A stretch of DNA of 64,000 nt from Bacteroidales bacterium (GCA_003142255.1 PLLO01000006.1:147419-211418); one strand, 5' to 3'; shown: positions 15,203-25,397, numbered from the stretch's first letter. Translations and numbers: made by a program. The notes: generated by a model not told the origin, from the letters alone.

Positions 15203-17536
15203 ATGAAGAAGATCATCGCTTGCCTTGCAGCTATTTTTTGGGGATTATGCATCTGGGGACAGGGCAGATATACCATCAGCGGCTATGTTCGTGATGATAA
15301 GTCGGGTGAGGAGCTTATCGGGGCAGCGATCGGCGTCAATGAATTGCCTTCAATCGGAATATCCACCAATGCTTATGGGTACTACTCTTTGACTATTCCC
15401 AAGGGTAAATACACAATTATGGTCAACTTCATTGGTTATGAAATGTTGTCTTTTCCGGTCGACCTTACCGGGAACCTTAAGCAGAATTTCAATCTCACCC
15501 GGAAGGTGAAGGAACTGAACGAGGTCGTAGTGATGTCTGAAAAGCGAAACGACAATGTCACTAAAAACCAGATGGGCGTTGAAAAACTTAACATTCAGGA
15601 GATTAAAAGCCTTCCTGCATTTTTTGGCGAGCGTGATGTGCTGAAAACGCTTCAGCTGCTGCCTGGCATAAAATCGGCTGGCGAAGGCAACAGCGGCTTT
15701 AATGTTCGCGGCGGCACAACCGACCAGAACCTTATTCTTCTTGACGGAGCAACTGTTTATAATGCATCTCATCTGATGGGATTCTTTTCAGTTTTTAATC
15801 CTGATGCCATAAAAGACGTGACTGTATATAAAGGATCTTTACCTTCTGAGTTCGGCGGCCGTCTCTCTTCGGTACTTGATATTAAAATGAATGAGGGGAA
15901 CAACAAGGAATATGAGGTGGAAGGTGGAATAGGCCTCATCTCATCAAGAGTGACCATAGATGGACCTATAGTAAAGGATAAAGGGTCATTTATTATTTCT
16001 GCACGGCGCACCTATGCCGATCTGATACTGCATTCATTGGTCAGCACCAATATAATCAGGGATTCAACTCTGAAAGATTCCCGGCTATATTTTTACGATC
16101 TTAATGCAAAAGCCAATTACAATTTGTCAGACAGGGACAGGATTTTTTTATCGGGCTATTTCGGGAAGGATGTCCTGGGCATTACTTCTTTCGGATTTGA
16201 CTGGGGAAATTCGACTGCTACATTGCGCTGGAACCACCTGTTCGACAATAAGCTATTTTCAAACACATCACTGGTTTTCAACGATTTTAACTATACCATA
16301 AATAATGGTTCGACAACACATCCGATAAATATTATTTCAAAGATCCGCGATTATACTGTCAAACAGGATTATCAGTACTCATCGGGCAATAACAACCAGG
16401 TCAAATTCGGATTCATTTCCACTTTTCACAAAATGGTGCCTGGCACTATAACAACCAGCGATACAAATACAATAAGGAAAAGCCTGCCGATCAGAAACTC
16501 TGTTGAAAATGCCATATATTTTTCGCACGATTTCAGGATCTCATTAAAGCTTACGGCAAATTATGGACTTCGTATTTCTGAATTCAGCTTGCTTGGCACA
16601 GCACCATTTTACATATACGATTCATATAATCTTATCGACTCGGTGAAAAACGTTATCGATTCGACCAGGAAAGTAAAAAGCTTTGTCAGGCCCGAACCCA
16701 GGGCGTCATTAAGCTATGTGATCAATGACAGGAATTCCTTAAAAGTTTCATATGCACGAAACGTACAATACCTTCACCTGTTGTCGAATTCAACCACGGG
16801 AAGCCCCACTGATATGTGGATCCCGAGCAGCTACAATACGGTTCCTGAAATATCAGACCAGGTTGCCTTTGGCTATTTCAGGAATTTCAAAAATAACAAC
16901 TATGAGCTTTCAGCCGAGATATATTATAAAAACCTGCTCCATCAGGTTGATTATATAAAAGGCGCAATTCTGAATTTTAATGCAAATGTCGAATCACAGC
17001 TGATTTATGGCAAGGGTCGTGCCTACGGCCTTGAACTTCTTCTAAAGAAAAAATATGGCCGGTTTAATGGTTGGATAAGCTATACTCTCTCACGCACTGA
17101 ACGAAGGTTCGAGGATATTAATGACGGGAACTGGTATCCGGCGAAACAGGATCGTACTCACGACATTTCGGTTGTTGCCGTCTATGATCTGCCGAGAGGA
17201 TGGACACTTTCAGGCACATGGGTCTATAATACCGGAAATGCCGTAACCTTCCCGAAGGGAGCGTATATAATTGGGAACAATGTAGTCTTTTTGTATACCG
17301 ACCGGAATGGGGACCGGATGCCGGCTTACCACAGGTTTGACCTCAGTGCCACAAAGCAGTTTGCAAAAAAAGGTCATTATGAATCGAACCTGAACTTTTC
17401 CATTTATAATGCCTATATGCACGACAATGCGTACATGATAACTTTCAGGCAGAATGAAACCACCAGGCAGATAGAAGCTGTTCAGACTACCCTCTTCAGA
17501 ATTGTCCCTTCAGTTACATACAATTTTAAATTTTAA
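15203..17536 (+). CDS. TonB-dependent outer-membrane receptor
   Basis: A 777-residue outer-membrane protein. Signal peptide (MKKIIACLAAIFWGLCIWGQ), carboxypeptidase-like regulatory domain (about 22-105, ISGYVRDDKSGEELIGA), plug domain (about 110-230, with NVRGGTTDQNLILLDGATVY) and a 22-strand-type barrel ending in aromatic F (SVTYNFKF). It would bind a ligand outside and import it using TonB. The ligand is unknown. The DUF4249 lipoprotein gene follows after 3 bp, so the two form an operon. This pair differs from the SusC/SusD glycan systems: the receptor is shorter and there is no SusD. Confidence 0.94.
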   Translation: MKKIIACLAAIFWGLCIWGQGRYTISGYVRDDKSGEELIGAAIGVNELPSIGISTNAYGYYSLTIPKGKYTIMVNFIGYEMLSFPVDLTGNLKQNFNLTRKVKELNEVVVMSEKRNDNVTKNQMGVEKLNIQEIKSLPAFFGERDVLKTLQLLPGIKSAGEGNSGFNVRGGTTDQNLILLDGATVYNASHLMGFFSVFNPDAIKDVTVYKGSLPSEFGGRLSSVLDIKMNEGNNKEYEVEGGIGLISSRVTIDGPIVKDKGSFIISARRTYADLILHSLVSTNIIRDSTLKDSRLYFYDLNAKANYNLSDRDRIFLSGYFGKDVLGITSFGFDWGNSTATLRWNHLFDNKLFSNTSLVFNDFNYTINNGSTTHPINIISKIRDYTVKQDYQYSSGNNNQVKFGFISTFHKMVPGTITTSDTNTIRKSLPIRNSVENAIYFSHDFRISLKLTANYGLRISEFSLLGTAPFYIYDSYNLIDSVKNVIDSTRKVKSFVRPEPRASLSYVINDRNSLKVSYARNVQYLHLLSNSTTGSPTDMWIPSSYNTVPEISDQVAFGYFRNFKNNNYELSAEIYYKNLLHQVDYIKGAILNFNANVESQLIYGKGRAYGLELLLKKKYGRFNGWISYTLSRTERRFEDINDGNWYPAKQDRTHDISVVAVYDLPRGWTLSGTWVYNTGNAVTFPKGAYIIGNNVVFLYTDRNGDRMPAYHRFDLSATKQFAKKGHYESNLNFSIYNAYMHDNAYMITFRQNETTRQIEAVQTTLFRIVPSVTYNFKF

Positions 17537-17539
17537 GCG

Positions 17540-18472
17540 ATGAAATTACTGTCACAACATATCACAAAACGAATTGACAGGGATCAGTTTCATTCTGTTT
17601 CCGAAATGAAAAAGTTCAAATCTCAGGATTATGTAAGAAACACTATGGCAGTAGTTTGTATTTGTATGCTAATAACGGCTTTTTACGGATTGACTTCATG
17701 CCAGAAAGTGATCAGCATTGATCTGAACAGTGCTTCGCCCCAGCTGGTGGTTGAGGCAAATGTTTCGGACAAACCGGAACCGTATTTTGTCAAATTGTCT
17801 AATACGGTGAATTTCAGTGAGATCACTGAAGTCCCTGCAGTTACCGGCGCAACCGTCGAAATTTCTGACTCATCCGGAAACAGTGAAACCCTTTCGGAAA
17901 CAGGTGATGGCATTTACCGGTCAAGCACTCTGAAGGGCACTCCCGGGCACAAATATACGCTGACAGTTAAGACCGGCGGTCAGACATATGAATCGGTTTC
18001 GAGAATGCCTTTTCCTGTCGGAATACTTAACCTGAAAGTGAAGCGTGAAGCTGACAACGGACCCGGATTCGGTGGCTCCGGCGATCAGTCTGTACGCTAT
18101 GTTGTCAATTATGAAATAAGTGACCCCGTGGAATATAAAAACTATTACAGGTTTGCCGTTTATTATAAGAATGGAATTATGATGTCACGCAGGGTATTTG
18201 ACGACCAGTTTCACAATGGAAAAATAATTGCTGATGACTTTGAGCTTCACGACACAGTTAATTTCAATCCGGGCGACACTGTAATGATTGAGCTTCAGAG
18301 TATTGACAGAGGCGCTTACAATTTCTTCCGTACACTGAGGGAAGGAGGAGGCGGACTGAGCTTTTTATCGGCATCGCCTTCTAATCCGATCTCAAATATC
18401 TCTAACAATGGACTGGGTTATTTCAACGTATGCTCGGTGACTAACAGAATGCTGATTATCCCTGAGAAATGA
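17540..18472 (+). CDS. DUF4249 lipoprotein, receptor partner
   Basis: A protein of up to 310 residues belonging to the DUF4249 family, whose genes commonly follow TonB-receptor genes of this type. The lipobox is LTSCQK. Starts at 17606 or 17645 would place the signal peptide closer to the N-terminus (MAVVCICMLITAFYGLTSC) and are plausible. The mature part has immunoglobulin-like strands (VVEANVSDKPEPYFVKLS) and the typical end NGLGYFNVCSVTNRMLIIP. It is probably anchored in the outer membrane, acting with the receptor upstream in binding or gating; its exact role is unknown. Confidence 0.9.
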   Translation: MKLLSQHITKRIDRDQFHSVSEMKKFKSQDYVRNTMAVVCICMLITAFYGLTSCQKVISIDLNSASPQLVVEANVSDKPEPYFVKLSNTVNFSEITEVPAVTGATVEISDSSGNSETLSETGDGIYRSSTLKGTPGHKYTLTVKTGGQTYESVSRMPFPVGILNLKVKREADNGPGFGGSGDQSVRYVVNYEISDPVEYKNYYRFAVYYKNGIMMSRRVFDDQFHNGKIIADDFELHDTVNFNPGDTVMIELQSIDRGAYNFFRTLREGGGGLSFLSASPSNPISNISNNGLGYFNVCSVTNRMLIIPEK

Positions 18473-18620
18473 TGAATATGCTGACTCCTCCGGGGGTATT
18501 GGCTGGATGAAATATTGCATATCGGATTCGGATAGATTTCATTCATTAATAATCCGGGATTTCAGATATCTTTATAGGGTAATTTATAAAAGACATTTAT
18601 TGAGAATTAAAAATCTCGTT

Positions 18621-19004
18621 ATGAAAAAGATTATCAGAATAACAGCAGCAACGACAAGTGTCCTCTTTTTTGCAGCCATGACAGGAATACCTGTTTTGGC
18701 CCAGTCATCGCAGAAAACAACCGGTGACAAAAAACCTTTGCCTTCGGAAGTGATGAAAATTGCGCAGAAATCTTGTGTAAAATGCCACATTGACGGAGGT
18801 ATGGGCGGGCTTAAGTTTACCGAGTGGGATAATTATACCCCGGAGAAACAAACAGCAAAGGCCAAAGCAATGTGCAATGCTGTCTCTGATAAGATCATGC
18901 CTCCGAAAAACTTTCTTAAGAAAAATCCGGAAGCAGCTCCGACCGATGCCGATATAAAGACAATCTGCGACTGGTCGGCTTCACTTCAACCAGCCCAAAA
19001 GTAA
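18621..19004 (+). CDS. Exported haem-binding (cytochrome c-like) protein
   Basis: A 127-residue protein when started at 18621, where a clear signal peptide begins (MKKIIRITAATTSVLFFAAM). The upstream extension to 18507 has no such feature. The c-type haem motif CVKCH lies at residues 52-56 and a likely distal methionine in DKIMPPKNF. The arrangement is that of the small haem-binding domain family: one haem, and a C-terminal helix TDADIKTICDWSASL. It would work in the periplasm as an electron carrier or haem sensor. It stands alone between the receptor operon and the GH5 gene. Confidence 0.87.
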   Translation: MKKIIRITAATTSVLFFAAMTGIPVLAQSSQKTTGDKKPLPSEVMKIAQKSCVKCHIDGGMGGLKFTEWDNYTPEKQTAKAKAMCNAVSDKIMPPKNFLKKNPEAAPTDADIKTICDWSASLQPAQK

Positions 19005-19048
19005 TTTTCTAAGATTTAGCAGAAAAGCTTTATAAGTTGCGTCCGGTA

Positions 19049-21028
19049 TCAGAATCTGACAATTCTGGCTGTGCCTGTAAATGCCGATGCCTCAACTTTG
19101 CAGATATAAATCCCTGGCCCGGCTTCACTGCCACCGTCAGTGCTTCCATCCCATGTCAATAAATTCCTCCCTGGCATGCAGGTTTTGTCATATAGGCTCC
19201 TGATGATAATCCCTGAAATGGAATAGATATTCACTTTCACAGCACTTTCAGACTGAAGGTCAAAAGATATCTCAGCAATTTCATTCATGGGATTGGGAGC
19301 AATTTTTACTTCAATATTCCCGTATCCGTAATTTCTTTCAATGCCCAGGGCATCATTTACCCTTACAATTGCAGTATCAAGGTTAGAGATGTGGATATTG
19401 TCGAACCAGACTTTTTTACCGATTATTTCAGCCCACTCAGTAGAAATCTCGAAATTATCGATTTTTGTCCAGTCGAATTTGTTCTGGGGTGTGTACCAGG
19501 TATCCACATCCCAGGAACCCTGTTCCGTAAAAGTAGAAAGAGGGATTCTTACATGGTGCCACTTCCTGTCCCATGGCGCCACGGAACCATCTACCACGCT
19601 CCTTATTCTCCAGGGATGGTCGCCTGGTTCAGTCGTTTTTGTATCGGTGAACCGGACGTCAAATTTAATTCCCGGCACATCTCCTCTTACCATGAAATCT
19701 AAAGCATAGTTACCTGCAACAAGTTTTGAGAGATCCCTGTCCGGGACAAAATCGAAACCTATTTTATTGTACAGCGAAAACCCGCTCCATGAAATGCAAT
19801 ATTTATTGGCTTCCGGCAGGTCGGAGCAATAAAAATCAAGGGTTCCGGTGCTGTAGCTTTCATCTTCAATGCCGGCAGCATCATAATCAGTATAAATAAG
19901 AAAGCCCGTCGAATCGGGCTTTATAAGATAGGATGTCTGTGGAGGCACTGTAAACTTCAGCGAATCTACCATTCTTGTATTTATATCATACCTGAATTGC
20001 TGCTGAGAGCCTTTGTTGAATATTCCGAACCCTCCCTTATAATCCCAGATCGTCCAGGGAATGTTCTTTTCATTGAGATATTGCCTTGCAACACTGTACC
20101 AGGCGCATCTGTCTGCATTATTGCTGTTCAGCATATAGACACCGAATTCACCGCAGAATATGTTGACATGCCTTGAATCCCTGAAGCTTATTGCATTGTC
20201 GATGAGCTGCTTCATATACGCAGCATTGCCCTGCGTGGAGTAATTATTCAGCCCGCTTTCGATCCAGGTATTCTTCAATGATTCGGGGCATACAGGCATT
20301 GTTGCAGAATTATACGGAAAGGGAACCCCTGAAAGCGGTCCCAGCGAGGGTGATGGCCATGTAGCTCCCTGGTGAGTGAATACAAAAGGATCGTAGAAAT
20401 GAAAGGTATAAAGCAGGTTGTTATCGGAATATACCGGCAGGTATTTGAGTTCGGTATAAGTATTATAGCTGGATCCCCCCACTACAATAGTGTGCTTTAT
20501 ATCAATGACTCTGATTGCCGCGATTACTCTTCCCTGTATTGCACCCCATGTGGCAGTTGACATACCGTAGGGTTCGTTTAGGATCTCATACAGAACATAA
20601 TCGGAACTGTTCTTATAATGTCTGGCCATTTGTATCCAAATCTTTGTGAGTATGTCTTCAATACCAGGGGTTGTGGAGCCTGCAGGATCAAAGCTGTGGT
20701 TGTCGAGGATCACATAGATCTGATGCTTCACGCACCAGGAGACGGCCGAATCAAGAAAGTTGAAATAGAGCGGGTCGAGAATATATGAGGGACTCCCGTT
20801 TGTCATGTCATGCATGTTTATTGGAAGTCTTATCACATCACAGCCCAGGCTTTTAATATTGATTATATCATTTTCAGTGAATCTTGTAAACTGAATTGCC
20901 CTGGGTCCTGATACCTGGAACCAGTTTGTGAGATTAACCCCACGGCTGAAGGGTGCCTGCGACATAACTGGAAGCGAATACAGCACGAATGCCAGAAAAA
21001 TAATGTGGATTCTATTTTTGATTCTCAT
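19049..21028 (-). CDS. Secreted GH5-family glycoside hydrolase with T9SS tail
   Basis: A 659-residue enzyme: signal peptide, GH5 (cellulase-type) TIM barrel (about 27-345), a beta-sandwich module that may bind carbohydrate (about 370-550), and a type A T9SS sorting domain (about 575-659, starting VKIAPNPMNEIAEISF). The catalytic glutamates are E152 in YEILNEPYG (acid/base) and E294 in FCGEFGVYM (nucleophile). It should hydrolyse a beta-linked polysaccharide such as a glucan or mannan outside the cell, being carried through the outer membrane by the T9SS. Facing the GH20-like gene across a divergent promoter region, it suggests a small polysaccharide-use locus. Confidence 0.92.
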   Translation of the reverse strand: MRIKNRIHIIFLAFVLYSLPVMSQAPFSRGVNLTNWFQVSGPRAIQFTRFTENDIINIKSLGCDVIRLPINMHDMTNGSPSYILDPLYFNFLDSAVSWCVKHQIYVILDNHSFDPAGSTTPGIEDILTKIWIQMARHYKNSSDYVLYEILNEPYGMSTATWGAIQGRVIAAIRVIDIKHTIVVGGSSYNTYTELKYLPVYSDNNLLYTFHFYDPFVFTHQGATWPSPSLGPLSGVPFPYNSATMPVCPESLKNTWIESGLNNYSTQGNAAYMKQLIDNAISFRDSRHVNIFCGEFGVYMLNSNNADRCAWYSVARQYLNEKNIPWTIWDYKGGFGIFNKGSQQQFRYDINTRMVDSLKFTVPPQTSYLIKPDSTGFLIYTDYDAAGIEDESYSTGTLDFYCSDLPEANKYCISWSGFSLYNKIGFDFVPDRDLSKLVAGNYALDFMVRGDVPGIKFDVRFTDTKTTEPGDHPWRIRSVVDGSVAPWDRKWHHVRIPLSTFTEQGSWDVDTWYTPQNKFDWTKIDNFEISTEWAEIIGKKVWFDNIHISNLDTAIVRVNDALGIERNYGYGNIEVKIAPNPMNEIAEISFDLQSESAVKVNIYSISGIIIRSLYDKTCMPGRNLLTWDGSTDGGSEAGPGIYICKVEASAFTGTARIVRF

Positions 21029-21141
21029 TTTGCCCCCGGGGAAAATATTAACTACTTTTTTAAATCAGCGCTAAGGTAGTTATAAATTCTGTTCAGGGTA
21101 ATTGACTGAACCGATGAAATTAGGTAACTTTATTCCTTAAA

Positions 21142-22269
21142 GTGGATATTAATAGAAATGAAATGTTTAAAAGATATCTTATTTCAGTTTTGTTAATTAG
21201 TGTATGTTATACACTTAATTCACAGAGCGGAGCAGATGTTCGTGTGAAAAATGATAAATCCGTGCCGATCCGTGGCTTTTGCATAGATGCCCCCCGTCCC
21301 GAAGGAATGAATGAATTTATAGGATTCATTGAAAGAGAGCTTGCACCAAGGCATGTGAACACTCTTATTCTTATGGTCAATTATAATTTCAGGTTCAGGA
21401 GCCATCCTGAGCTACGGAATGATTCGGCAATTTCGGTAAAAGATGCCAAACGGCTGGCCAGAACCTGCAGAAAGTACAATATCGATCTTATACCCTCGAT
21501 CGATCTTCTCGGTCATCAGTCGTGGGCCGGAACTTTAGGTAGCTTGCTCAGGGTACATCCGGAGTTTGATGAAACGCCGCTGATAAAGATGCCTGATAAA
21601 TATGTATGGCCGAACCCCGACGGGTTATATTGTAAAAGCTATTGTCCGCTTCATCCGGAAGTTCATAAGATTGTCTTTGATCTGGTTGATGAGCTTTGTG
21701 ATGCTTTTGATGCTGATTCTTTTCATGCAGGTATGGATGAGGTTTTCTACATTGGTGAAAGCCAGTGTCCCAGGTGTTACGGAAAAGATAAGGCAGAACT
21801 CTTTGCAGGTGAAGTAAGGGCAATACATGATCATCTTGCAGAGAAAGGACGGCATTTATTGATATGGGGCGACCGGCTTATTGACGGTAAGAGTACCGGG
21901 ATCGGAGAATGGGAGGGAAGCTTCAACAGCACTTACAAGGCCATTGACATGATACCGAAGGATGTTATGATCTGTGACTGGCATTATGATCGTCCTGACC
22001 AGACAGCGGTTTATTTTGCAATAAAAGGCTTTGATGTAGCAACCTGTTACTGGAACAAATCCGCCGTCGCAATTCTGCAAAAACAGGACATGCAGAATTT
22101 CCGTGATCACTCAACCCGGGAAATGAAAGAACATTTCAGGGGAATAATCCAGACTGTATGGTCGGGCGAAAAATCATTTCTTGACATCTATTATGGTAAT
22201 AAGCCCGACACCAGCAGGATTTCGGAAATTGACTGCTTCAGGACGCTTTTCAACGAAAAGAACTATTGA
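21142..22269 (+). CDS. GH20-like exported glycosidase
   Basis: A protein of up to 375 residues. The ATG at 21163 gives a better signal peptide (MFKRYLISVLLISVCYTLNS). The fold is a GH20-type TIM barrel: RGFCIDAPRP at the start, the HAGMDEV motif carrying the catalytic Asp-Glu pair (D192-E193 counted from 21163), and tryptophan-rich ends (WHYDRP, IQTVWSG). Enzymes of this family release terminal N-acetylhexosamine residues. It is shorter than classical hexosaminidases and lacks their N-terminal domain, so the substrate is uncertain. It is divergent from the GH5 gene. Confidence 0.85.
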   Translation: MDINRNEMFKRYLISVLLISVCYTLNSQSGADVRVKNDKSVPIRGFCIDAPRPEGMNEFIGFIERELAPRHVNTLILMVNYNFRFRSHPELRNDSAISVKDAKRLARTCRKYNIDLIPSIDLLGHQSWAGTLGSLLRVHPEFDETPLIKMPDKYVWPNPDGLYCKSYCPLHPEVHKIVFDLVDELCDAFDADSFHAGMDEVFYIGESQCPRCYGKDKAELFAGEVRAIHDHLAEKGRHLLIWGDRLIDGKSTGIGEWEGSFNSTYKAIDMIPKDVMICDWHYDRPDQTAVYFAIKGFDVATCYWNKSAVAILQKQDMQNFRDHSTREMKEHFRGIIQTVWSGEKSFLDIYYGNKPDTSRISEIDCFRTLFNEKNY

Positions 22270-22289
22270 GCGAAGCTAATTCCTCTGCT

Positions 22290-23060
22290 TCACTTCAGCT
22301 CAAAAGAGACCGGTACCATGAACCAGACCGATACCGGGTTGCCATTCTGTTTCCCGGGTCTCCATTTCGGAAGTGTACTTACAACCCTCATAGCTTCATT
22401 GTCGAGAAGCGGACTTACTCCGCGCAAAACCTCTATTCTTGAAACAGATCCGTCATACATCACTGCAAATTTTACAATGACTTTGCCCTGCATATTAATA
22501 TCAATAGCCTCCTGAGGGTACTTTGTATTGTCGGCTATATATTTCAGAAGAGCTGTGGGGCCACCCGGGAATATCGGTGGTTCCTGCGAAAAAACAATAA
22601 TTTCATCATTTCTGACAGGTTCCGGCGCGATAACTTTCATTGCTGAATCAATATTTTCCGTTACCTCGCCGTTCTTAACTGTTTCAGCAGCGCGCTCGTT
22701 TGTCATCAGTGTGCCTGAAATATCAAATGTATCGTAAACTACTTTAGGCGGTACATATCTTAGTTGTTCCGTATGACTTAGGGGTTTTTTAACTTCCGGC
22801 TGTTCCACTTTATTGGGATTGATTAAATTCCCGGGAGTGACAGGAATATAAATTACACGGTCTGGTCCTGCGGAAGCCGCCTTCGGCATAAGGCTGGATA
22901 TCAGTATGGTAAGCAGGATAAAAAACGCCGATACACTCAGGACGGAAAGGCTTGCAGCTGATTTATAGCGTCTCCGGAGATCGTAGGCTCCGTACTCTTT
23001 ATTGCGGTTCCGGAATATGATCTCATCAAACCCGGGAACCTTTTTTTCATTCCTCTTCAT
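22290..23060 (-). CDS. Energy transducer TonB
   Basis: A 256-residue inner-membrane protein. An unusual cytoplasmic start shared by Bacteroidota TonB proteins (FDEIIFRNRNKEYGAYDLRR) is followed by one membrane helix (about 33-56), a periplasmic proline-containing spacer, and a C-terminal TonB domain (about 165-256) with YPQEAIDINMQGKVIVKFAV and LPKWRPGKQNGNPV. It transfers proton-motive energy from ExbB-ExbD to outer-membrane receptors, possibly including the receptor at 15203. No exbB or exbD gene is in the window. Confidence 0.93.
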   Translation of the reverse strand: MKRNEKKVPGFDEIIFRNRNKEYGAYDLRRRYKSAASLSVLSVSAFFILLTILISSLMPKAASAGPDRVIYIPVTPGNLINPNKVEQPEVKKPLSHTEQLRYVPPKVVYDTFDISGTLMTNERAAETVKNGEVTENIDSAMKVIAPEPVRNDEIIVFSQEPPIFPGGPTALLKYIADNTKYPQEAIDINMQGKVIVKFAVMYDGSVSRIEVLRGVSPLLDNEAMRVVSTLPKWRPGKQNGNPVSVWFMVPVSFELK

Positions 23061-23424
23061 ATCAGTAGTTTTTAGTTGTTAAACAATCACAGGTCAATCG
23101 CTATCAACTACGCTTAAAGAGAGGTGTTGCTATAATTATACTATAGCAAAAAGAGTGCCGGAGTTATAGCAGTAGGGTGAGAAATGGAGAGTGGGAGACA
23201 AGGAGTGAAGCGACGCAGTTCCGCGAAGCGGAAATGGAAGACCGGGATCTATATCTCATCCTGACCCCTTCTCGCACTCTGATACTCATCCCTGTTCAGC
23301 CTGCGTTCGTCAAAATCAGGTATGCTTCAGATTACTTGCAGTTTGGTTGTTCATGTTTTTTTATTAATTTCACTCTGTTAAACTGTGCCTGACGAATTAA
23401 ACAAACGCTGATCTGTTCCATGTC
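23061..23424. other. Non-coding stretch with a small hairpin
   Basis: No convincing gene. A short open frame here has no start context or family features. A perfect hairpin TTCCGC-GAA-GCGGAA lies at 23219-23233. The region separates two divergent genes and should hold both promoters, but no clear box was found. Confidence 0.5.
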
Positions 23425-24186
23425 ATGAAAAAGTTATTGCTGTTTCTGCTTTTCATACTGTGTGTACTATCTGCGAAATCGCAGTCTAAAATATTGATAT
23501 CCAAGCCAGAACCGAGTTATGCAAATAATACTTTGGTTGTAAAATATGATATTACCGGATGCGGCACGGGGCAATTTATTGATATATCGCTAAAAGCCAT
23601 AAATTCAAAGGGCGATACGATCAGGCCATCGTATATAAGCGGAGATATTGGACCCCGGGTCAATTGCGGTATGGGTAAAGTAATAGAATGGAATGTAGTT
23701 AAGGATAATATCAAAATCGATGATGACATCGAGGTGGTGATTGTCGGTAAAGAAGTTGCGCCGGCTGTTTCCATTATGAACTATCAGGCTGCAAACAGGA
23801 TAACGAGAAGGAAAGTCATTGGCTCGTCAATTTTTGTTCCGGGACTTGGTCAGAAGATGGCCTCGGGCAAAGGCGGTTATCTTCTCTTTAGCGGACTGGT
23901 ATACGGGGTTGCAGGTGCTTCGGCATATTTTTTCGTGATGAATAAGAAATATTATACAGATTATAAGAATATATCGGGAGCTGGAGCTGATGGGTATTTC
24001 AGCAAATCAGAAAAAAGTTACAATATGGGCCGGTATCTACTTTATGGAGCAGCTGGTGCATGGGTCACAAATTTTATCTGGTCGGCTGTAATCCCGATTA
24101 AAGCAAAATCAGCTGCAATACCAGGAGTGGGAATTATTACCACTCCCAACAGGAATTTAATGTTATCTGCAAAATGGACATTTTAG
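23425..24186 (+). CDS. Exported/membrane protein of unknown function
   Basis: A 253-residue protein: signal peptide (MKKLLLFLLFILCVLSAKSQ), an immunoglobulin-like domain (about 22-110) with strands such as LVVKYDITGCG, and a C-terminal half with two or three hydrophobic segments including FVPGLGQKMASGKGGYLLFS, which resembles DUF5683-like membrane proteins. I cannot assign a function. It ends 11 bp before the chosen start of the exported caspase-like gene, so the two are most likely co-transcribed and may work together at the envelope. Confidence 0.75.
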   Translation: MKKLLLFLLFILCVLSAKSQSKILISKPEPSYANNTLVVKYDITGCGTGQFIDISLKAINSKGDTIRPSYISGDIGPRVNCGMGKVIEWNVVKDNIKIDDDIEVVIVGKEVAPAVSIMNYQAANRITRRKVIGSSIFVPGLGQKMASGKGGYLLFSGLVYGVAGASAYFFVMNKKYYTDYKNISGAGADGYFSKSEKSYNMGRYLLYGAAGAWVTNFIWSAVIPIKAKSAAIPGVGIITTPNRNLMLSAKWTF

Positions 24187-24197
24187 AATTAATTGAT

Positions 24198-25349
24198 ATG
24201 AAAAGGATTATTTCCTTAAAACTGATATTCATTTGTTTTTTCAGCCTGTTTGTAATAAGCCTACAAGCGCAAACAATCATCAGCGAAAAGGCGAAGATCC
24301 ACATTAACAGCACTATTACCGAGGTGATTAAACCTCCAGATGTTCAGATTATTAGTCCGGAAGGTCTGACACAGGGAATAACATTTCAGGCAACTAAGCA
24401 ATCATTGACGATAGGTTTAAGGGTATTAAATAAGACAGAAAATACAAGGATATTTATAAATAACATAGAGATACCTTTTACAGGTGCCGGGGATGTTCTG
24501 CTGAAAGATATTGAACTGAAAAACGGATCAAATTCTGTTATGGTTACAGTCAGGGAGAAGGATAAACTCATAATGGAAAATGTTTACAGCATGCTTTATA
24601 TTCCGTCTGTTAAGAACATATCACCTTATGTTCTTAACCCCGGTAAATTTTACGCTTTGATCATAGCCAATAGCAATTATATTAGTCCCGAGATACCCCC
24701 ACTTGCGAGACCGATAGAGGATGCCAAGGCTCTAAGGCAGATCCTGTTAACCAAATACACCTTTGATGCCGGGAATATCTACTTTCTTCAGGATATGAAA
24801 AGAGCTAAACTGATAATGGCTCTCGACGAACTTCTGACAAAGTTGACACCGGAAGACAATCTTCTCATATATTATGCAGGACATGGTAAAATGGATGAGG
24901 AATCGGGAAGGGGATACTGGCTGCTGGCAGATGCAGTGCCCTCGAGCAGGGTTGACTGGTTCAGTAACAGTAACCTGACGGATTATATCAAGAGCTACAA
25001 AGCAAAGCACATCCTGCTTATTGCCGATGCATGTTTTGCCGGATCGATATTCTATGCAAGGAGTGTCTTTGATGATGCGCCGCCGCCAATTCAGGATATT
25101 TACAAGAATAAAAGCAGGACGGCCATGACCAGCGGTGGCACAACAGAAGTGAATGACGATAGTAAATTCTCTGAAATGCTTATAATGCACCTTAAGGAAA
25201 ATACAAATCAGTTCCTGACTTCAAGCCAGCTCTTCAGGGAGGTTGAAAACGCAGTGATGAAAACAAACAGCACTGCTCCGCGGTTCGGCATAATTGAAGA
25301 TGCCAATGACATGCATGGCGATTTTGTTTTTATCCTTAGGGAGAAATAG
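24198..25349 (+). CDS. Exported caspase-family (C14-type) protein
   Basis: A 383-residue protein from 24198, chosen because a signal peptide starts there (MKRIISLKLIFICFFSLFVI); an upstream ATG at 24174 would overlap the previous gene. Residues 30-140 form a beta-rich, immunoglobulin-like domain. The caspase-like domain (about 150-380) has the catalytic His229 in YYAGHG and Cys279 in ADACFAGS, with the fold start FYALIIANSNY. It should be an active cysteine peptidase in the periplasm or on the surface. Export argues against an intracellular death role. Its target is unknown. A second protein of this kind is encoded at 48455. Confidence 0.9.
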   Translation: MKRIISLKLIFICFFSLFVISLQAQTIISEKAKIHINSTITEVIKPPDVQIISPEGLTQGITFQATKQSLTIGLRVLNKTENTRIFINNIEIPFTGAGDVLLKDIELKNGSNSVMVTVREKDKLIMENVYSMLYIPSVKNISPYVLNPGKFYALIIANSNYISPEIPPLARPIEDAKALRQILLTKYTFDAGNIYFLQDMKRAKLIMALDELLTKLTPEDNLLIYYAGHGKMDEESGRGYWLLADAVPSSRVDWFSNSNLTDYIKSYKAKHILLIADACFAGSIFYARSVFDDAPPPIQDIYKNKSRTAMTSGGTTEVNDDSKFSEMLIMHLKENTNQFLTSSQLFREVENAVMKTNSTAPRFGIIEDANDMHGDFVFILREK

Positions 25350-25397
25350 GAAAGCAATTGCAGGGTTTGTAATAGTGAAAGTTTATAAAGTTTTTGT

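Noticed and set aside
15203..18472. SusC/SusD glycan utilisation pair
   Set aside because: The receptor is shorter than typical SusC and the second gene is DUF4249, not a helical SusD protein.
24198..25349. CBASS or CRISPR-linked caspase
   Set aside because: The protein carries an export signal and has no cyclase, effector or Cas gene nearby.
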